A DNA stretch of 64,000 nt from Fluviicola sp. (GCA_017983675.1 JAGOAZ010000004.1:124001-188000), one strand, 5' to 3'. Numbered from the stretch's first letter, positions 1 to 8,960 are shown. Numbers and translations: made by a program. The notes: generated by a model from the letters alone, not told the origin.

Positions 1-2
1 CA

Positions 3-920
3 AAGCGCTTAATGAGCTCAAAAAACTGGGCGAATATGTACAAAAATCCCTATGTTGGTTGTACGTTTTATGGATCGAACTTAGGCAATAAAGAAATTTT
101 AGGATATGGATTTGGAGCATACGCATTTGTTGAATTTCCATTTGTGAATAGAAAAAAACACATTGTTACCGCAAAGTTATCGGCCGGATTAGGTTATGTT
201 TCGAAAGTGTTTGATCCAGAAACGAATAATAAAAATGTAGCGATTAGTGCACCTATTAATGCTTTACTTTGTTTTGGACTACAAGGAAGATGGAAATTCA
301 CTACCGAGCATGCACTCATTTACTCTTTCGATGTGACCCATTTTTCAAATGCTTCAACGAAAGTGCCTAATTTAGGATTAAACATGCCTTATCTTGGAAT
401 TGGTTATGCTTATAGTTTTGCAGGAAAGAAAAACAGTTATCGTACTCCATTAGTTGTAACTCACACACCATTTTTCACGAATTGGAAATTTCATTTAGTA
501 GGAATTATTTCTCAAAAAGAAGTATTTCCAACTGGCGGTAAAAAATATCCTATTTATGCAATAAATTCATTTTTTTCAAAGCGCTTCAAGCAAAAAGTCG
601 GAATGGAGTTTGGATGCGATTTTATTTCAAAACAATCGTTGTTTCGCTACAAAGCATACATACCAAAAACACAGTGGAGTATTTTCCAAATTGGAACATA
701 TGCTGCCTATGTTTTGCCTTTTGATAAATTGAAATTAGTTCTTGGTATGGGCGTTTATCTAAAAGACAGATATGATGCGGATAATGAAATATATCACCGA
801 GTTGGCATGCGTTATCAATGCGATAATGGGTTGTTGTTGAATGTGGTGTTAAAATCGCATTGGGCGAAAGCCGACTATGCCGAATGGGGAATAGGTTATA
901 CTTTTAATTACAAAAAATAA
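3..920 (+). CDS. PagL-like acyloxyacyl hydrolase (lipid A deacylase family), 5' truncated
   Basis: Probably an outer-membrane barrel that removes an acyl chain from lipid A. The reading frame is open to the window edge and the first visible Met has no signal peptide, so the N-terminus lies outside the window. The segment THFSNAS followed by PNLGLNMPYLGIGYAY resembles the catalytic His/Ser strand region of PagL-like proteins of Bacteroidota (His110 and Ser112 counted from the first visible Met). The C-terminal half is a run of amphipathic beta strands ending WGIGYTFNYKK, typical of a barrel. The stop codon overlaps the start of the next gene by one base (TAATG), suggesting translational coupling. 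Family call is from motif memory; a generic barrel is the alternative. Confidence 0.6.
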   Translation, partial: KRLMSSKNWANMYKNPYVGCTFYGSNLGNKEILGYGFGAYAFVEFPFVNRKKHIVTAKLSAGLGYVSKVFDPETNNKNVAISAPINALLCFGLQGRWKFTTEHALIYSFDVTHFSNASTKVPNLGLNMPYLGIGYAYSFAGKKNSYRTPLVVTHTPFFTNWKFHLVGIISQKEVFPTGGKKYPIYAINSFFSKRFKQKVGMEFGCDFISKQSLFRYKAYIPKTQWSIFQIGTYAAYVLPFDKLKLVLGMGVYLKDRYDADNEIYHRVGMRYQCDNGLLLNVVLKSHWAKADYAEWGIGYTFNYKK

Positions 921-1654
921 TGCGCTATCTTCAAATTGTATTGCTCTTGGGGCTAGTTTTTTCATGTAAGAAACCTGTTAATAGAACGTGTTGGAAATTT
1001 GCTGGAGAAACAAAAACAATTTCCATACCTGTAGGGGATTTTACTGCTATATTTTTGATGGGACATTTGAGTTATTCCCTTGTTCAAGATTCAACCGATA
1101 AACTTGTGATAACAGGAGGAGAGAATTTGATTGGCCATGTGAAATGGTCGAATGACAACGGTCTATTATCTTTAGAAAACGGGAATAAATGCAATTTTTT
1201 ACGCAATCCTAAAAACCTTATTCATGTTGAAATTCATTGCACTAATGTTGCCAATATTCGTTTCGAAGGAACAGAACCGTTGGTTGGGAAAGGCACTTTA
1301 AAATCAGATTATTTTGTTTTATTTATTCGCGATGGTGCTGGACCTGTAACACTCGATTTAGAATCGTTGGTTGTTGATGCTGATATTGCTCACGGTTGGG
1401 GAGAATATCATTTGAGTGGAACAACAAAAACAGCGCGAATTGCTGTCAGAAGTAACGGTTTTTGTACTGTCGACCAATTGCAAATTACTGATTCAGTTTA
1501 TGTTGGATCTGAATCACAAGGTGATATCACCTTAAATGCAAATGGCATACCGATGGCTGGATACATCAAGTCGGGAGGGAATATTCGCTACAAAGGAACA
1601 CCAAGTTCAATTACAGTAATAAAAACGGGTGACGGCAATTTAATTCCGATTTAA
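920..1654 (+). CDS. GIN-domain (DUF2807-like) lipoprotein
   Basis: Predicted envelope lipoprotein of 244 residues. The N-terminus is a short hydrophobic signal ending in the lipobox LVFSC (Cys16), so it should be acylated and anchored. The remainder is a regular beta-rich pattern (GDFTAIFLMGHLSYSL, LVITGGENL, repeated G-x-beta turns such as SGGNIRYKG) typical of the head GIN/auto-transporter adhesin-like DUF2807 fold, a right-handed beta-helix-like domain common in Bacteroidota. It starts inside the stop codon of the PagL-like gene, so the two are probably co-translated. Function of the family is unknown; there is no catalytic motif. Confidence 0.6.
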   Translation: MRYLQIVLLLGLVFSCKKPVNRTCWKFAGETKTISIPVGDFTAIFLMGHLSYSLVQDSTDKLVITGGENLIGHVKWSNDNGLLSLENGNKCNFLRNPKNLIHVEIHCTNVANIRFEGTEPLVGKGTLKSDYFVLFIRDGAGPVTLDLESLVVDADIAHGWGEYHLSGTTKTARIAVRSNGFCTVDQLQITDSVYVGSESQGDITLNANGIPMAGYIKSGGNIRYKGTPSSITVIKTGDGNLIPI

Positions 1655-1661
1655 TAACCGT

Positions 1662-2324
1662 TTAACGTCCGCGTTTCAATTGCATCAATACTTTAAAGGC
1701 TTTGTCGACGTGATCTTGTTTCACAACAACAGTAAATTCATTGGCTGTTGAAACAACTTCAACAATATTTAATCCTTCCCAAGCTAAATGCTTCAATAAG
1801 TAGTAGTAGATACCATATACTTCAGAATTTACGGAAGGCAGTTTTACTGTAATTGACGCTAAATCTTTTGTATGTGATTTTAATCGTTCTTTTGCTAAAA
1901 GCGTACTAATTTTATCGGAAATGCTTTGTGATACAATGATTGTCGTTTCTGTAACTCCGCGACAAATAGTGTAGAAAACATCTGAATCGGCATTAACCAG
2001 TTGTACTAAATCAGCTTGTTTTAAGCGCAGTGATTCAGTATTCTCAAATGTAAAATCTTCCAGATTTGAGCGAACTAAAAAATCACCTAATTCGCCAATT
2101 ATATTCGTTATTTTGAAGTTCAAGCGATGATATAATCCGGGTGACATGCGTTTAATTGCCATAACAATTGCGCCTTCTTTCACTTCTTTACCTACTACTT
2201 CCTCAATTTCTGGTTTGATTTTACGCGCTAACGATGAAATGTTGATCAAGTCATCTGTCATTGCCTCCCGTAGAAAGGGACTTCTGCCAATAATTTCTTC
2301 TGTTATTTTACCGATTGATTGCAT
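1662..2324 (-). CDS. Conserved ACT-domain-like protein (cytoplasmic)
   Basis: A 220-residue soluble protein without signal peptide or membrane segment. The N-terminal half is helical, with a DDLINISSLARKIKPEIEE segment that looks like a small winged-helix-type unit. The C-terminal 70 residues (ASITVKLPSVNSEVYGIYYYLLKHLAWEGLNIVEVVSTANEFTVVV, split here by the pattern beta-alpha-beta-beta) match the ACT fold, like the regulatory part of aspartate kinases. No kinase domain is present, so an enzyme role is unlikely; ligand-sensing regulation is an inference. It converges on the GIN lipoprotein with only 7 bp between stop codons. Confidence 0.5.
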   Translation of the reverse strand: MQSIGKITEEIIGRSPFLREAMTDDLINISSLARKIKPEIEEVVGKEVKEGAIVMAIKRMSPGLYHRLNFKITNIIGELGDFLVRSNLEDFTFENTESLRLKQADLVQLVNADSDVFYTICRGVTETTIIVSQSISDKISTLLAKERLKSHTKDLASITVKLPSVNSEVYGIYYYLLKHLAWEGLNIVEVVSTANEFTVVVKQDHVDKAFKVLMQLKRGR

Positions 2325-2446
2325 AGTGATAAAAATTAGTTTTGTTAAAATTACAACAAAAATTACTTTTTTTCTACAATTAATTCAAAAACACATCAAA
2401 ATGTGTATTAAATATGGTGTTAAAATAAAGGAGTAGCGAAAGAAAT

Positions 2447-3139
2447 TTAAATTAATTCGTCAACTAATTTCATAACGAAAGCGAGTTGTTCTTCTTGATT
2501 CAGGAAAGAATTATCGAGCACAATGGCATCTTCAGCTTGAACCAACGGACTTTCATTTCGCGTTTTATCGAGATGATCGCGGTGTGCTAAATTTTCTGCG
2601 ATTGCTTCAAAACTTGTTGCATCTCCTTTGGCTTGCATTTCATCAAAACGTCGCTGTGTGCGAATGTTGCTATCGGCGGTTAAAAACAATTTGAGTTCAG
2701 CTGTTGGAAAAACAACAGTTCCGATATCACGTCCATCCATTATAACTCCGCCTGTTTCTCCGATTTGTTGTTGTTGTTTTACCAATGCAACGCGCACTTC
2801 TTTTATCGCTGCAATTTCACTTACCTTTTGTGCAACAGCTATGGAGCGAATCTTTTCAGAAACATCAATCCCGTTTAAAAGAAGTGAACGATTACCATTA
2901 TTATCAGCTGTTCCAAATGAAATAACGATATTCGTTAGTTGAGTAACTAATTTTTTAACATCGATGGAATCACCTTGAATAATGTTGTTTTCTATTGCGA
3001 AAAGTGTCACTCCACGGTACATTGCACCCGAATCGATAAAAACATAATTCAGTTTTTTAGCTAAAGCTTTAGCTAGGGTACTTTTCCCACAAGCAGAAAA
3101 GCCATCGATTGCAATGTTGATTCGTTTTTTTTGTGACAT
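2447..3139 (-). CDS. cmk: Cytidylate kinase
   Basis: Phosphorylates CMP/dCMP with ATP in pyrimidine nucleotide metabolism. The 230-residue protein has a Walker A loop GFSACGKS at residues 13-20, the FIDSGAMYRG nucleotide-monophosphate-binding segment, and the MDGRDIGTVVFP motif typical of bacterial Cmk; length is standard. It is the last gene of a leftward run (phosphoesterase, porQ, barrel, cmk). A cmk gene close to porQ is a recurrent arrangement in Bacteroidota, here interrupted by one barrel gene. Confidence 0.95.
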   Translation of the reverse strand: MSQKKRINIAIDGFSACGKSTLAKALAKKLNYVFIDSGAMYRGVTLFAIENNIIQGDSIDVKKLVTQLTNIVISFGTADNNGNRSLLLNGIDVSEKIRSIAVAQKVSEIAAIKEVRVALVKQQQQIGETGGVIMDGRDIGTVVFPTAELKLFLTADSNIRTQRRFDEMQAKGDATSFEAIAENLAHRDHLDKTRNESPLVQAEDAIVLDNSFLNQEEQLAFVMKLVDELI

Positions 3140-3157
3140 TCAGAATGAAATAAGTTA

Positions 3158-3829
3158 TTAAAACCGCCAGCCTAAGCGCAAAGAACTCATGTAATTACTA
3201 CCTATTGTTGTTAAAGATGATTTGGGTGTTTTAACAACTGCTGTTTGATTATCTATTGTAATAGTTTCTACACCTTCGTGGTAGTATGTTGTTTTCCACA
3301 TGAGACCAAATTCAACACCTAAATAGATGTTTTGGGTGAAATAATAATCTCCTCCAGCTACCAAATTCATTCCTATTACTGTGTAATTTGATTTGTTGGT
3401 ACTGGCATAATTGATTGTCCAATTACTACCATCATAATTTGTGCGGTTTTTACTTAATACACCAAATCCATAAAAAAGATCTCCTCCGATATAAGGAGAA
3501 AATTTCGTTGTTCCTTTCAAATGATATTCTCCTCCAATAGCAATTGTTGCAGTTATCGCACGGTTTTTCTCTGACCCAATGTCTCCTGATAAATCTGAAA
3601 ATTGATAATGAAAGCTGGTATTTCCTGATTGAGCGATATTTAATGCATATCGAGAAGCAAAATTGGGTGTATGGAAATAACGAAAGCGAATTGTTGGTGC
3701 ACTAAATGCAAGCCCTTTATCGATTTTTAATTGACCTTCTAATGAATAACGTTCAGTAATGCCGGGAGTTTGAGAAAAACTAACGAAAGATAAGGCAAAT
3801 ACAAATGATACGAGGACTAAATTTTTCAT
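3158..3829 (-). CDS. Outer-membrane beta-barrel protein
   Basis: A 223-residue protein with a clear signal peptide (MKNLVLVSFVFALSFVSFSQ, cleavage after Gln20 region) followed by alternating hydrophobic/polar strands and a C-terminal MSSLRLGWRF strand ending in Phe, the usual signature of an outer-membrane barrel. The sequence IGGEYHLKGTTKFSPYIGGDLFYGFG resembles OmpA-like/porin-type eight-strand barrels. A perfect -7 box lies 14 bp upstream, so it may head its own transcript that continues into cmk, 18 bp downstream. No specific function can be assigned. Confidence 0.6.
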   Translation of the reverse strand: MKNLVLVSFVFALSFVSFSQTPGITERYSLEGQLKIDKGLAFSAPTIRFRYFHTPNFASRYALNIAQSGNTSFHYQFSDLSGDIGSEKNRAITATIAIGGEYHLKGTTKFSPYIGGDLFYGFGVLSKNRTNYDGSNWTINYASTNKSNYTVIGMNLVAGGDYYFTQNIYLGVEFGLMWKTTYYHEGVETITIDNQTAVVKTPKSSLTTIGSNYMSSLRLGWRF

Positions 3830-3843
3830 TCAGCAATTTTTAA

Positions 3844-3851
3844 CAAAAATA
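3844..3851 (-). promoter_or_regulatory. -7 promoter element for the barrel gene ending at 3158
   Basis: Reads TATTTTTG on the minus strand, an exact TAnnTTTG match, 14 nt before the ATG at 3829. No convincing -33 TTG was found. Confidence 0.55.
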
Positions 3852-3860
3852 AAAAAAATA

Positions 3861-4886
3861 TTACGGCTTCCCTAGCGGTATAGTGATAGCAATAGCATGT
3901 TGGAATCCAGCCGCAGAATAAATAAGCCAGCCATAATCTAAAGTAAATCGTTTGAAATACATGCCTGTACCGAAACTAAAACCCGCTAATCCAGGTCGAT
4001 TTGTCGCGGCCAATTCTTTTCGTCGTTGGTAATCGAATCCAATACGTAAATGAAATTTTGGTCCGAACAATAATTCAGTTTGAAAACGCAGGTGTCGTGC
4101 TACTTTTTCAGCAAAACTGGCACGTTGTACAAAAATTGTATCGCCTGTCAACGGGTCTATTTCATTTTTTTCATTCGGATCAATATAACTTAAATCCCAG
4201 CGTTGCAGATGCTGTCCGGTAATAGAAAATCGAAATGGTGCATGTTCTAATTTTTTAGAAATACCAATTTCAACGGAAAGGGGTAAGGGCTCGCGCACGC
4301 CGGTGTAACTTTTAATGGTCACTCCTAAATTACGAACAACTCCAGCAACGACCAATCTTTTTTCATCATTTGTATACGCTCCACCTACCGTTAGACTTGT
4401 TCCAAACGCAGTATAATTATCTAGTTGTGAATACAATAAATTTACTGTTGCGCCAATATGTAACCGTTCGTTGATGTTTTTTGCAGCAGATGCTCCCACA
4501 ATAAAATCACCTGGAGAAAATGTTCCTAATTCCGTCCCGTTGATGTCTGTTCGGGTCATTTTTCCATAAGATATATAGCGAAAGTTTAGACTGGAATAAT
4601 AGTTTTTTATAGTTTTTCCGTAGGCAAGACTTCCAGTGTTTGCTCCACCTGAAAGCACAGATTGATTGATAGATCCCCTGCCCATCATTTTAACATTAAT
4701 CAATGCGGGGTTTGACAAACCAAGGTTAATATCTCCGTCTTTCACGGCTATTAGATCACCACCCAAACCGATTGTACGCGCATGATAAAATGCATTTAAG
4801 TTTTGAAAACTATAGAGTCCACCCGTTTGTGCGTGAGAGAATGTCACAACAAAACCAACTGCGATAAAAGAAAAAAGCTTTTTCAT
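3861..4886 (-). CDS. porQ: Type IX secretion system protein PorQ
   Basis: PorQ is an outer-membrane barrel of the T9SS attachment complex, which links cargo proteins to the cell surface after secretion. The protein has a signal peptide (MKKLFSFIAVGFVVTFSHAQ) and the PorQ/PorV-like pattern: FQNLNAFYHARTIGLGG near the N-terminus, SNPALIN, then barrel strands including RIGFDYQRRKELA and a C-terminal GFQHAIAITIPLGKP. The frame is open to a TTG at 4910, but the signal peptide begins at the ATG at 4886, which gives 341 residues; an ATG at 4895 is also possible. It follows the phosphoesterase gene closely and the window encodes several T9SS cargo proteins. Confidence 0.88.
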   Translation of the reverse strand: MKKLFSFIAVGFVVTFSHAQTGGLYSFQNLNAFYHARTIGLGGDLIAVKDGDINLGLSNPALINVKMMGRGSINQSVLSGGANTGSLAYGKTIKNYYSSLNFRYISYGKMTRTDINGTELGTFSPGDFIVGASAAKNINERLHIGATVNLLYSQLDNYTAFGTSLTVGGAYTNDEKRLVVAGVVRNLGVTIKSYTGVREPLPLSVEIGISKKLEHAPFRFSITGQHLQRWDLSYIDPNEKNEIDPLTGDTIFVQRASFAEKVARHLRFQTELLFGPKFHLRIGFDYQRRKELAATNRPGLAGFSFGTGMYFKRFTLDYGWLIYSAAGFQHAIAITIPLGKP

Positions 4887-4910
4887 GTTCAACATAACGT
4901 AAAAGTACAA

Positions 4911-5423
4911 TTAGAATTGTTTTGAAGCACTTCTTTTTCCAATTTCTATCGCTTCCATATCGGTTATTTTATCGTTGTCAATACTAAAACGGAGTAGTGT
5001 ACGCATGTGATGAAAGCCTTTGTTTCCGCATGCGCCAGGATTTAACCACAATACATTTGATTGGTTATCAAATTTAACTAATAAAATGTGCGAGTGGCCG
5101 CAAATAAATAATTTTGGTTGATGTTCTTTGATTAAAGCGCGAGCTGGCAGCGATAAATTTCCAGGTCTACCTCCAATATGTGTCAGGACAACTTTTACTT
5201 TTTCAATGGTGAAAATTTCATGTTCGTTGAATTCCGAACGAGCAAGTTGGTCATCAATATTTCCAAAAACTGCACGTAATGGTTTGAATTTTTTCAAGGC
5301 ATCTGTTACTTTCAAATCACCGATATCACCAGCATGCCAGATTTCATCAACTGCTGAAAAATAGTCGAAAACTTGTTCAGGTAAATCACCATGAGTATCT
5401 GAAAGCAAGCCGATTTTTATCAT
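4911..5423 (-). CDS. Metallophosphoesterase, YfcE/MJ0936 family
   Basis: A 170-residue cytoplasmic calcineurin-like phosphodiesterase. Metal-binding motifs appear in order: LLSDTHG (D-x-H) at the N-terminus, HAGDIGD (GD), FGNIDD (GN.D), TH in VLTHIGGRPG, and ICGHSHI (GHSH). Natural substrate is unknown; relatives hydrolyse cyclic nucleotides or phosphodiesters in vitro. The reading frame extends nine codons further upstream, but that region contains the promoter box at 5448-5455, so the ATG at 5423 is the start. It heads the leftward run to porQ and cmk. Confidence 0.85.
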   Translation of the reverse strand: MIKIGLLSDTHGDLPEQVFDYFSAVDEIWHAGDIGDLKVTDALKKFKPLRAVFGNIDDQLARSEFNEHEIFTIEKVKVVLTHIGGRPGNLSLPARALIKEHQPKLFICGHSHILLVKFDNQSNVLWLNPGACGNKGFHHMRTLLRFSIDNDKITDMEAIEIGKRSASKQF

Positions 5424-5447
5424 TTTAGAAAAATTTTCATTCCGTTT

Positions 5448-5455
5448 CAAAACTA
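5448..5455 (-). promoter_or_regulatory. -7 promoter element for the phosphoesterase-porQ run
   Basis: Minus-strand TAGTTTTG fits TAnnTTTG exactly and lies 24 nt before the ATG at 5423. It excludes the longer N-terminal extension of the phosphoesterase. Confidence 0.6.
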
Positions 5456-5561
5456 CAAAAAACTAATTGAAACACGGATTCTATGTGTCATTTTTACACT
5501 TACTTTCAGAAATCAAATCATTAAACTTTCAAAAAGCGCTTTTTTTCTTACTTGTTCTTGT

Positions 5562-5569
5562 TATATTTG
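5562..5569 (+). promoter_or_regulatory. -7 promoter element for pdhA
   Basis: TATATTTG, an exact match, 29 nt before the pdhA ATG; the upstream region is T-rich but has no clear -33 TTG at the usual spacing. Confidence 0.55.
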
Positions 5570-5598
5570 TCGGTTAAACTTTCAATTAAACGATACGT

Positions 5599-6648
5599 AT
5601 GGCAATAAAAGATGCATCAAAACCGTCGAGAGCAACAAATAAAGGGGCATTAAAAAACGCACCTAAATTTTCGAAAGAGACATATATCAAATGGTATAAA
5701 GACATGTTGTTGATGCGCCGTTTTGAGGAGAAAGCAGGACAATTGTATATCCAACAAAAATTTGGTGGATTTTGTCACTTGTACATAGGACAAGAGGCTG
5801 TTGTAGCTGGTACAGTGAGTGCATCGCGCCCAACTGATTCTCACATGACAGCTTACAGAGATCACGCTCATCCAATCGGTTTAGGAACAGATGTGCGCGT
5901 ATTGATGGCTGAATTGTACGGACGTACAACTGGTTGTTCGAAAGGAAAAGGTGGATCAATGCACTTTTTTGACAAATCACGCAATTTTATGGGCGGACAC
6001 GGAATCGTTGGAGCTCAAATTCCAATGGGAACTGGTGTCGCTTTCGCTGAACAATACAAAGGAACTGACAATGTTGTTTTTGTTTCAATGGGTGATGGCG
6101 CTGTTCGTCAAGGTGCTTTACATGAAACATTTAATATGGCGATGAACTGGAAATTACCAGTAATCTATATCATTGAAAACAACAATTACGCAATGGGTAC
6201 TTCCGTTGAGCGTACAACAAATGTTACCGATTTATCAAAAATTGGACTTTCTTATGAAATGCCTTCGAAATCAGTAGATGGAATGTCTCCTGAAGCTGTT
6301 CATGAAGCTATTGAAGAAGCAGTAGCTCGTGCTAGAAGAGGTGACGGTCCATCTTTATTAGATATCAGAACATACCGTTACAAAGGTCACTCGATGTCCG
6401 ATCCACAAAAATACCGTTCGAAAGAAGAAGTTTCTGAGTGGATGGAACAAGATCCAATTGAACATTGTTTAACAATGATTCAAAAAAACAAGTGGTTAAC
6501 AGACAAAGAAATTGACGAGATTAACAGCTGGGTGAAAAACGAAGTGGAAGAGGCGGTGACATTTGCTGAAAATTCGCCATACCCAGAAGCTGACGATTTA
6601 TACGACGATATTTATCAAGAGCCCAATTACCCATACATTATTGAATAA
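5599..6648 (+). CDS. pdhA: Pyruvate dehydrogenase E1 component, alpha subunit
   Basis: Thiamine-diphosphate-dependent subunit that decarboxylates pyruvate in the pyruvate dehydrogenase complex, feeding acetyl-CoA to the TCA cycle. The 349-residue protein carries the ThDP motif GDGAVRQGA...IIENN at about residues 165-195, the GGSMHFFD loop, GAQIPMGTG, and the regulatory-loop segment TYRYKGHSMSDP. The N-terminal 30 residues are a basic extension (KPSRATNKGALKN). E2 follows 27 bp downstream and is certainly co-transcribed; no E1-beta gene is present in the window, so pdhB must lie elsewhere, an arrangement frequently seen in Bacteroidota. Confidence 0.95.
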   Translation: MAIKDASKPSRATNKGALKNAPKFSKETYIKWYKDMLLMRRFEEKAGQLYIQQKFGGFCHLYIGQEAVVAGTVSASRPTDSHMTAYRDHAHPIGLGTDVRVLMAELYGRTTGCSKGKGGSMHFFDKSRNFMGGHGIVGAQIPMGTGVAFAEQYKGTDNVVFVSMGDGAVRQGALHETFNMAMNWKLPVIYIIENNNYAMGTSVERTTNVTDLSKIGLSYEMPSKSVDGMSPEAVHEAIEEAVARARRGDGPSLLDIRTYRYKGHSMSDPQKYRSKEEVSEWMEQDPIEHCLTMIQKNKWLTDKEIDEINSWVKNEVEEAVTFAENSPYPEADDLYDDIYQEPNYPYIIE

Positions 6649-6675
6649 TTTACAAACGAAATAATCTTCGAAAGA

Positions 6676-7941
6676 ATGGCTGAAATAGTATACATGCCAA
6701 AATTAAGCGATACCATGACTGAGGGAGTGGTTGCTGAATGGCACAAAAAAGTAGGTGATACAGTAAAATCAGGTGAATTATTAGCTGAAATCGAAACAGA
6801 TAAAGCTACTATGGAATTCGAATCTTTTTACGATGGTGTATTATTACATATTGGGATTGAAAAAGGTAAAACTGTACCAGTTAATTCATTATTAGCTATT
6901 ATTGGAAATGCAGGTGAAGATGTTCAAGCATTGATCGCTCAAGCAGGTTCAAGTACAACAGGTGATACACCTAAGTCAGAAGTTGTTACGCCAGAGCCTG
7001 CTCCTGCACCAACTCCTGCACCTGTAGCAGTTGCTACACCTGCTGCGGCTCCTGTAGCAACATCAACTGTTTCTAATACAAATGCAAGCGGACGTATTTT
7101 AGCGTCACCGTTGGCGAAAAAATTGGCTGAAGAAAAAGGTGTTGATTTAGCTTTTATTGCTGGAACAGGTGAAGGTGGACGTATCACAAAACGTGATGTT
7201 GATCATTATGTACCTTATAATGCGCCAGCACGTTCAGTTGCACAAGCGACAGTTGGAGTTGAATCGTTCACAGATGAGCCAATTTCTCAAATGAGAAAAA
7301 CGATCGCTCGTCGATTAGCAGAATCAAAATTCACTGCACCGCATTTCTATTTGACAATTTCAATTGACATGGATAATGCAATTGCTGCACGTAAATCGAT
7401 GAACAGTCAAGATGGTGTGAAAGTTTCATTTAATGACATGGTCGTGAAAGCTGTTGCAATGGCATTGCGCAAACACCCGACAGTAAACTCTTCTTGGTTA
7501 GGCGATGTTATTCGTACCAATCACCACGTTAATATAGGTGTAGCGGTTGCAGTAGAAGATGGCTTGTTAGTTCCAGTTGTTCGTTTTGCGGATAACAAAG
7601 GATTGATGGAAATCGGAAACGAAGTGAGAACATTTGCTCAAAAAGCGAAAGATAAAAAATTACAACCAGCTGACTGGGAAGGAAATACATTTACGATTTC
7701 TAACTTAGGAATGTTTGGTATTGAACAATTCACGGCGATTGTAAATCCGCCTGATAGCTGTATTATGGCTGTTGGTGGAATTTCAGAAGTGCCAGTTGTC
7801 AAAAACGGACAAGTAGTTCCTGGTAACATCATGAAAGTAACACTTTCGTGCGACCACCGTGTCGTGGATGGAGCATCAGGTTCTGCATTTTTACAAACGT
7901 TCAAACAATACATGGAAAATCCAGTTACCATGTTAGTATGA
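6676..7941 (+). CDS. pdhC: Pyruvate dehydrogenase E2, dihydrolipoamide acetyltransferase
   Basis: Core of the pyruvate dehydrogenase complex; transfers the acetyl group from lipoyl-lysine to CoA. Domain order in 421 residues: one lipoyl domain with lipoylation site ETDKATME (Lys43), an Ala/Pro-rich flexible linker (about residues 95-130), a peripheral-subunit-binding domain (ILASPLAKKLAEEKGVDL...GGRITKRDV, about 139-177), and the catalytic acyltransferase domain ending in the DHRVVDG motif with His394 and Asp398. A single lipoyl domain is usual for this phylum. A strong terminator follows the gene. Confidence 0.95.
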   Translation: MAEIVYMPKLSDTMTEGVVAEWHKKVGDTVKSGELLAEIETDKATMEFESFYDGVLLHIGIEKGKTVPVNSLLAIIGNAGEDVQALIAQAGSSTTGDTPKSEVVTPEPAPAPTPAPVAVATPAAAPVATSTVSNTNASGRILASPLAKKLAEEKGVDLAFIAGTGEGGRITKRDVDHYVPYNAPARSVAQATVGVESFTDEPISQMRKTIARRLAESKFTAPHFYLTISIDMDNAIAARKSMNSQDGVKVSFNDMVVKAVAMALRKHPTVNSSWLGDVIRTNHHVNIGVAVAVEDGLLVPVVRFADNKGLMEIGNEVRTFAQKAKDKKLQPADWEGNTFTISNLGMFGIEQFTAIVNPPDSCIMAVGGISEVPVVKNGQVVPGNIMKVTLSCDHRVVDGASGSAFLQTFKQYMENPVTMLV

Positions 7942-7963
7942 TGTTCATTTGAATAAAATAATT

Positions 7964-7994
7964 AAAAAGGAGAATGAAGGTTCTCCTTTTTTTT
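7964..7994 (+). terminator. Rho-independent terminator after pdhA-pdhC
   Basis: An 11-bp stem (AAAAAGGAGAA paired with TTCTCCTTTTT) around a 6-nt loop, followed by a T run. Confidence 0.85.
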
Positions 7995-8106
7995 GCACTA
8001 ATAATCAGCGTTCTAGCTGTGTTTGGAAATAAAAAATGAAATTAATTCAAAATAAACACCTCATATTCAATTAATTGTTTCATCTTTGCTGAATTAATAG
8101 AATATT

Positions 8107-8298
8107 ATGAATAAAGGAATTGTAAAGTTCTTCAATGAGACAAAAGGTTTTGGGTTCATTAAAGAAGAAGAGTCAAACAAAGAGTACTTCGTACACGTAA
8201 GTGGCTTAGTTGACCAAGTTAAAGAAAACGACGAGGTTACGTTTGAACTAGAAGAAGGAAGAAAAGGATTGATGGCAATAAATGTAAAACAAGCATAG
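8107..8298 (+). CDS. Cold-shock domain protein, CspA family
   Basis: A 63-residue single cold-shock-domain RNA/DNA-binding protein, acting as an RNA chaperone. The RNP1 motif is KGFGFI (residues 13-18) and RNP2 is YFVHVS (about 27-32), with the usual NKGIVKFFNETKG start. Length equals the bare domain. Upstream, CATCTTTG (8089-8096) resembles a degenerate -7 box. The gene is monocistronic and ends in a terminator. Whether it is cold-induced cannot be told from the sequence. Confidence 0.93.
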   Translation: MNKGIVKFFNETKGFGFIKEEESNKEYFVHVSGLVDQVKENDEVTFELEEGRKGLMAINVKQA

Positions 8299-8317
8299 TC
8301 AAACATTTAAGTTCTTG

Positions 8318-8346
8318 AAAACCTCGAAGTAATTCGAGGTTTTTTT
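8318..8346 (+). terminator. Terminator after the cold-shock gene
   Basis: ACCTCGAA/TTCGAGGT stem with flanking A/T pairs, a GTAA loop and a run of T. The flanking A tract means it can also act weakly on leftward transcripts of the next gene. Confidence 0.85.
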
Positions 8347-8360
8347 ATGCCTTTTTTTTC

Positions 8361-8960
8361 CTATTTATTTTTGATCGCTTCCCAAGTAGCCAATAATTTT
8401 TCTTGACTCGGTCTGTTTGCTTCCTCTTCACGCAAGGGTTCACAAGCAATTAAAGTTTCATGACATTCTTTAGGGAGTTGTTGGTACAAAGCTGTTCCTT
8501 TTGTTTTCCAAGACAACATTTCTTCAGAAACTTCTTTGATTACTCGTGCAGGATTTCCTACAATTAAACTGCGTTTTGGGAATGTAGATTTTGCACCAAC
8601 GAAACTCAAAGCACCTACGATTGATTCGTCTTCAATAATCACTTCGTCCATAATAACAGCATTCATACCGATTAAGCAATTTTCCCCGATTGTTGCTCCG
8701 TGTATGATTGCACCGTGTCCAATATGCGCTCCTTTTTTCAACGTTACTGTTGCACCTGGGAAAATATGAATGGTACAATTTTCTTGAACATTACAACCAT
8801 CTTCAATGACTATTTTCCCCCAATCGCCTCGTATGGCTGCCCCAGGACCTATATAAACATCCTCACCAATAATTACGTTTCCAGTTACTGAAGCTTGAGG
8901 ATGAACAAAACTTGAAGCTTTAACAACCGGAATAAATCCATTAAATGCGTAAATTGCCAT
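8361..8960 (-). CDS. Left-handed beta-helix protein, gamma-carbonic-anhydrase/PaaY-like
   Basis: A 199-residue hexapeptide-repeat protein; trimeric relatives are metal-dependent carbonic anhydrases or thioesterases such as PaaY. Hexapeptide repeats run from ASVTGNVIIGEDVYIGPGAAIRGD through GKIVIEDGCNVQENCTIHIF, HIGHGAIIHGATIGENCLIGMN. Conserved His residues in HIF, HIGHG and IIHG are in the positions that bind the metal in this family. The C-terminal helix differs from typical gamma-CA by a longer charged tail. The frame extends upstream across the promoter box and into the divergent tag gene, so the ATG at 8960 is chosen. Metal and substrate are not determinable. Confidence 0.82.
   Translation of the reverse strand: MAIYAFNGFIPVVKASSFVHPQASVTGNVIIGEDVYIGPGAAIRGDWGKIVIEDGCNVQENCTIHIFPGATVTLKKGAHIGHGAIIHGATIGENCLIGMNAVIMDEVIIEDESIVGALSFVGAKSTFPKRSLIVGNPARVIKEVSEEMLSWKTKGTALYQQLPKECHETLIACEPLREEEANRPSQEKLLATWEAIKNK

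Noticed and set aside
2146-2436. 96-codon open frame running past the ACT-like gene's start
   Set aside because: Mostly antisense to the ACT-like gene; the part beyond it is AT-rich and without a motif.
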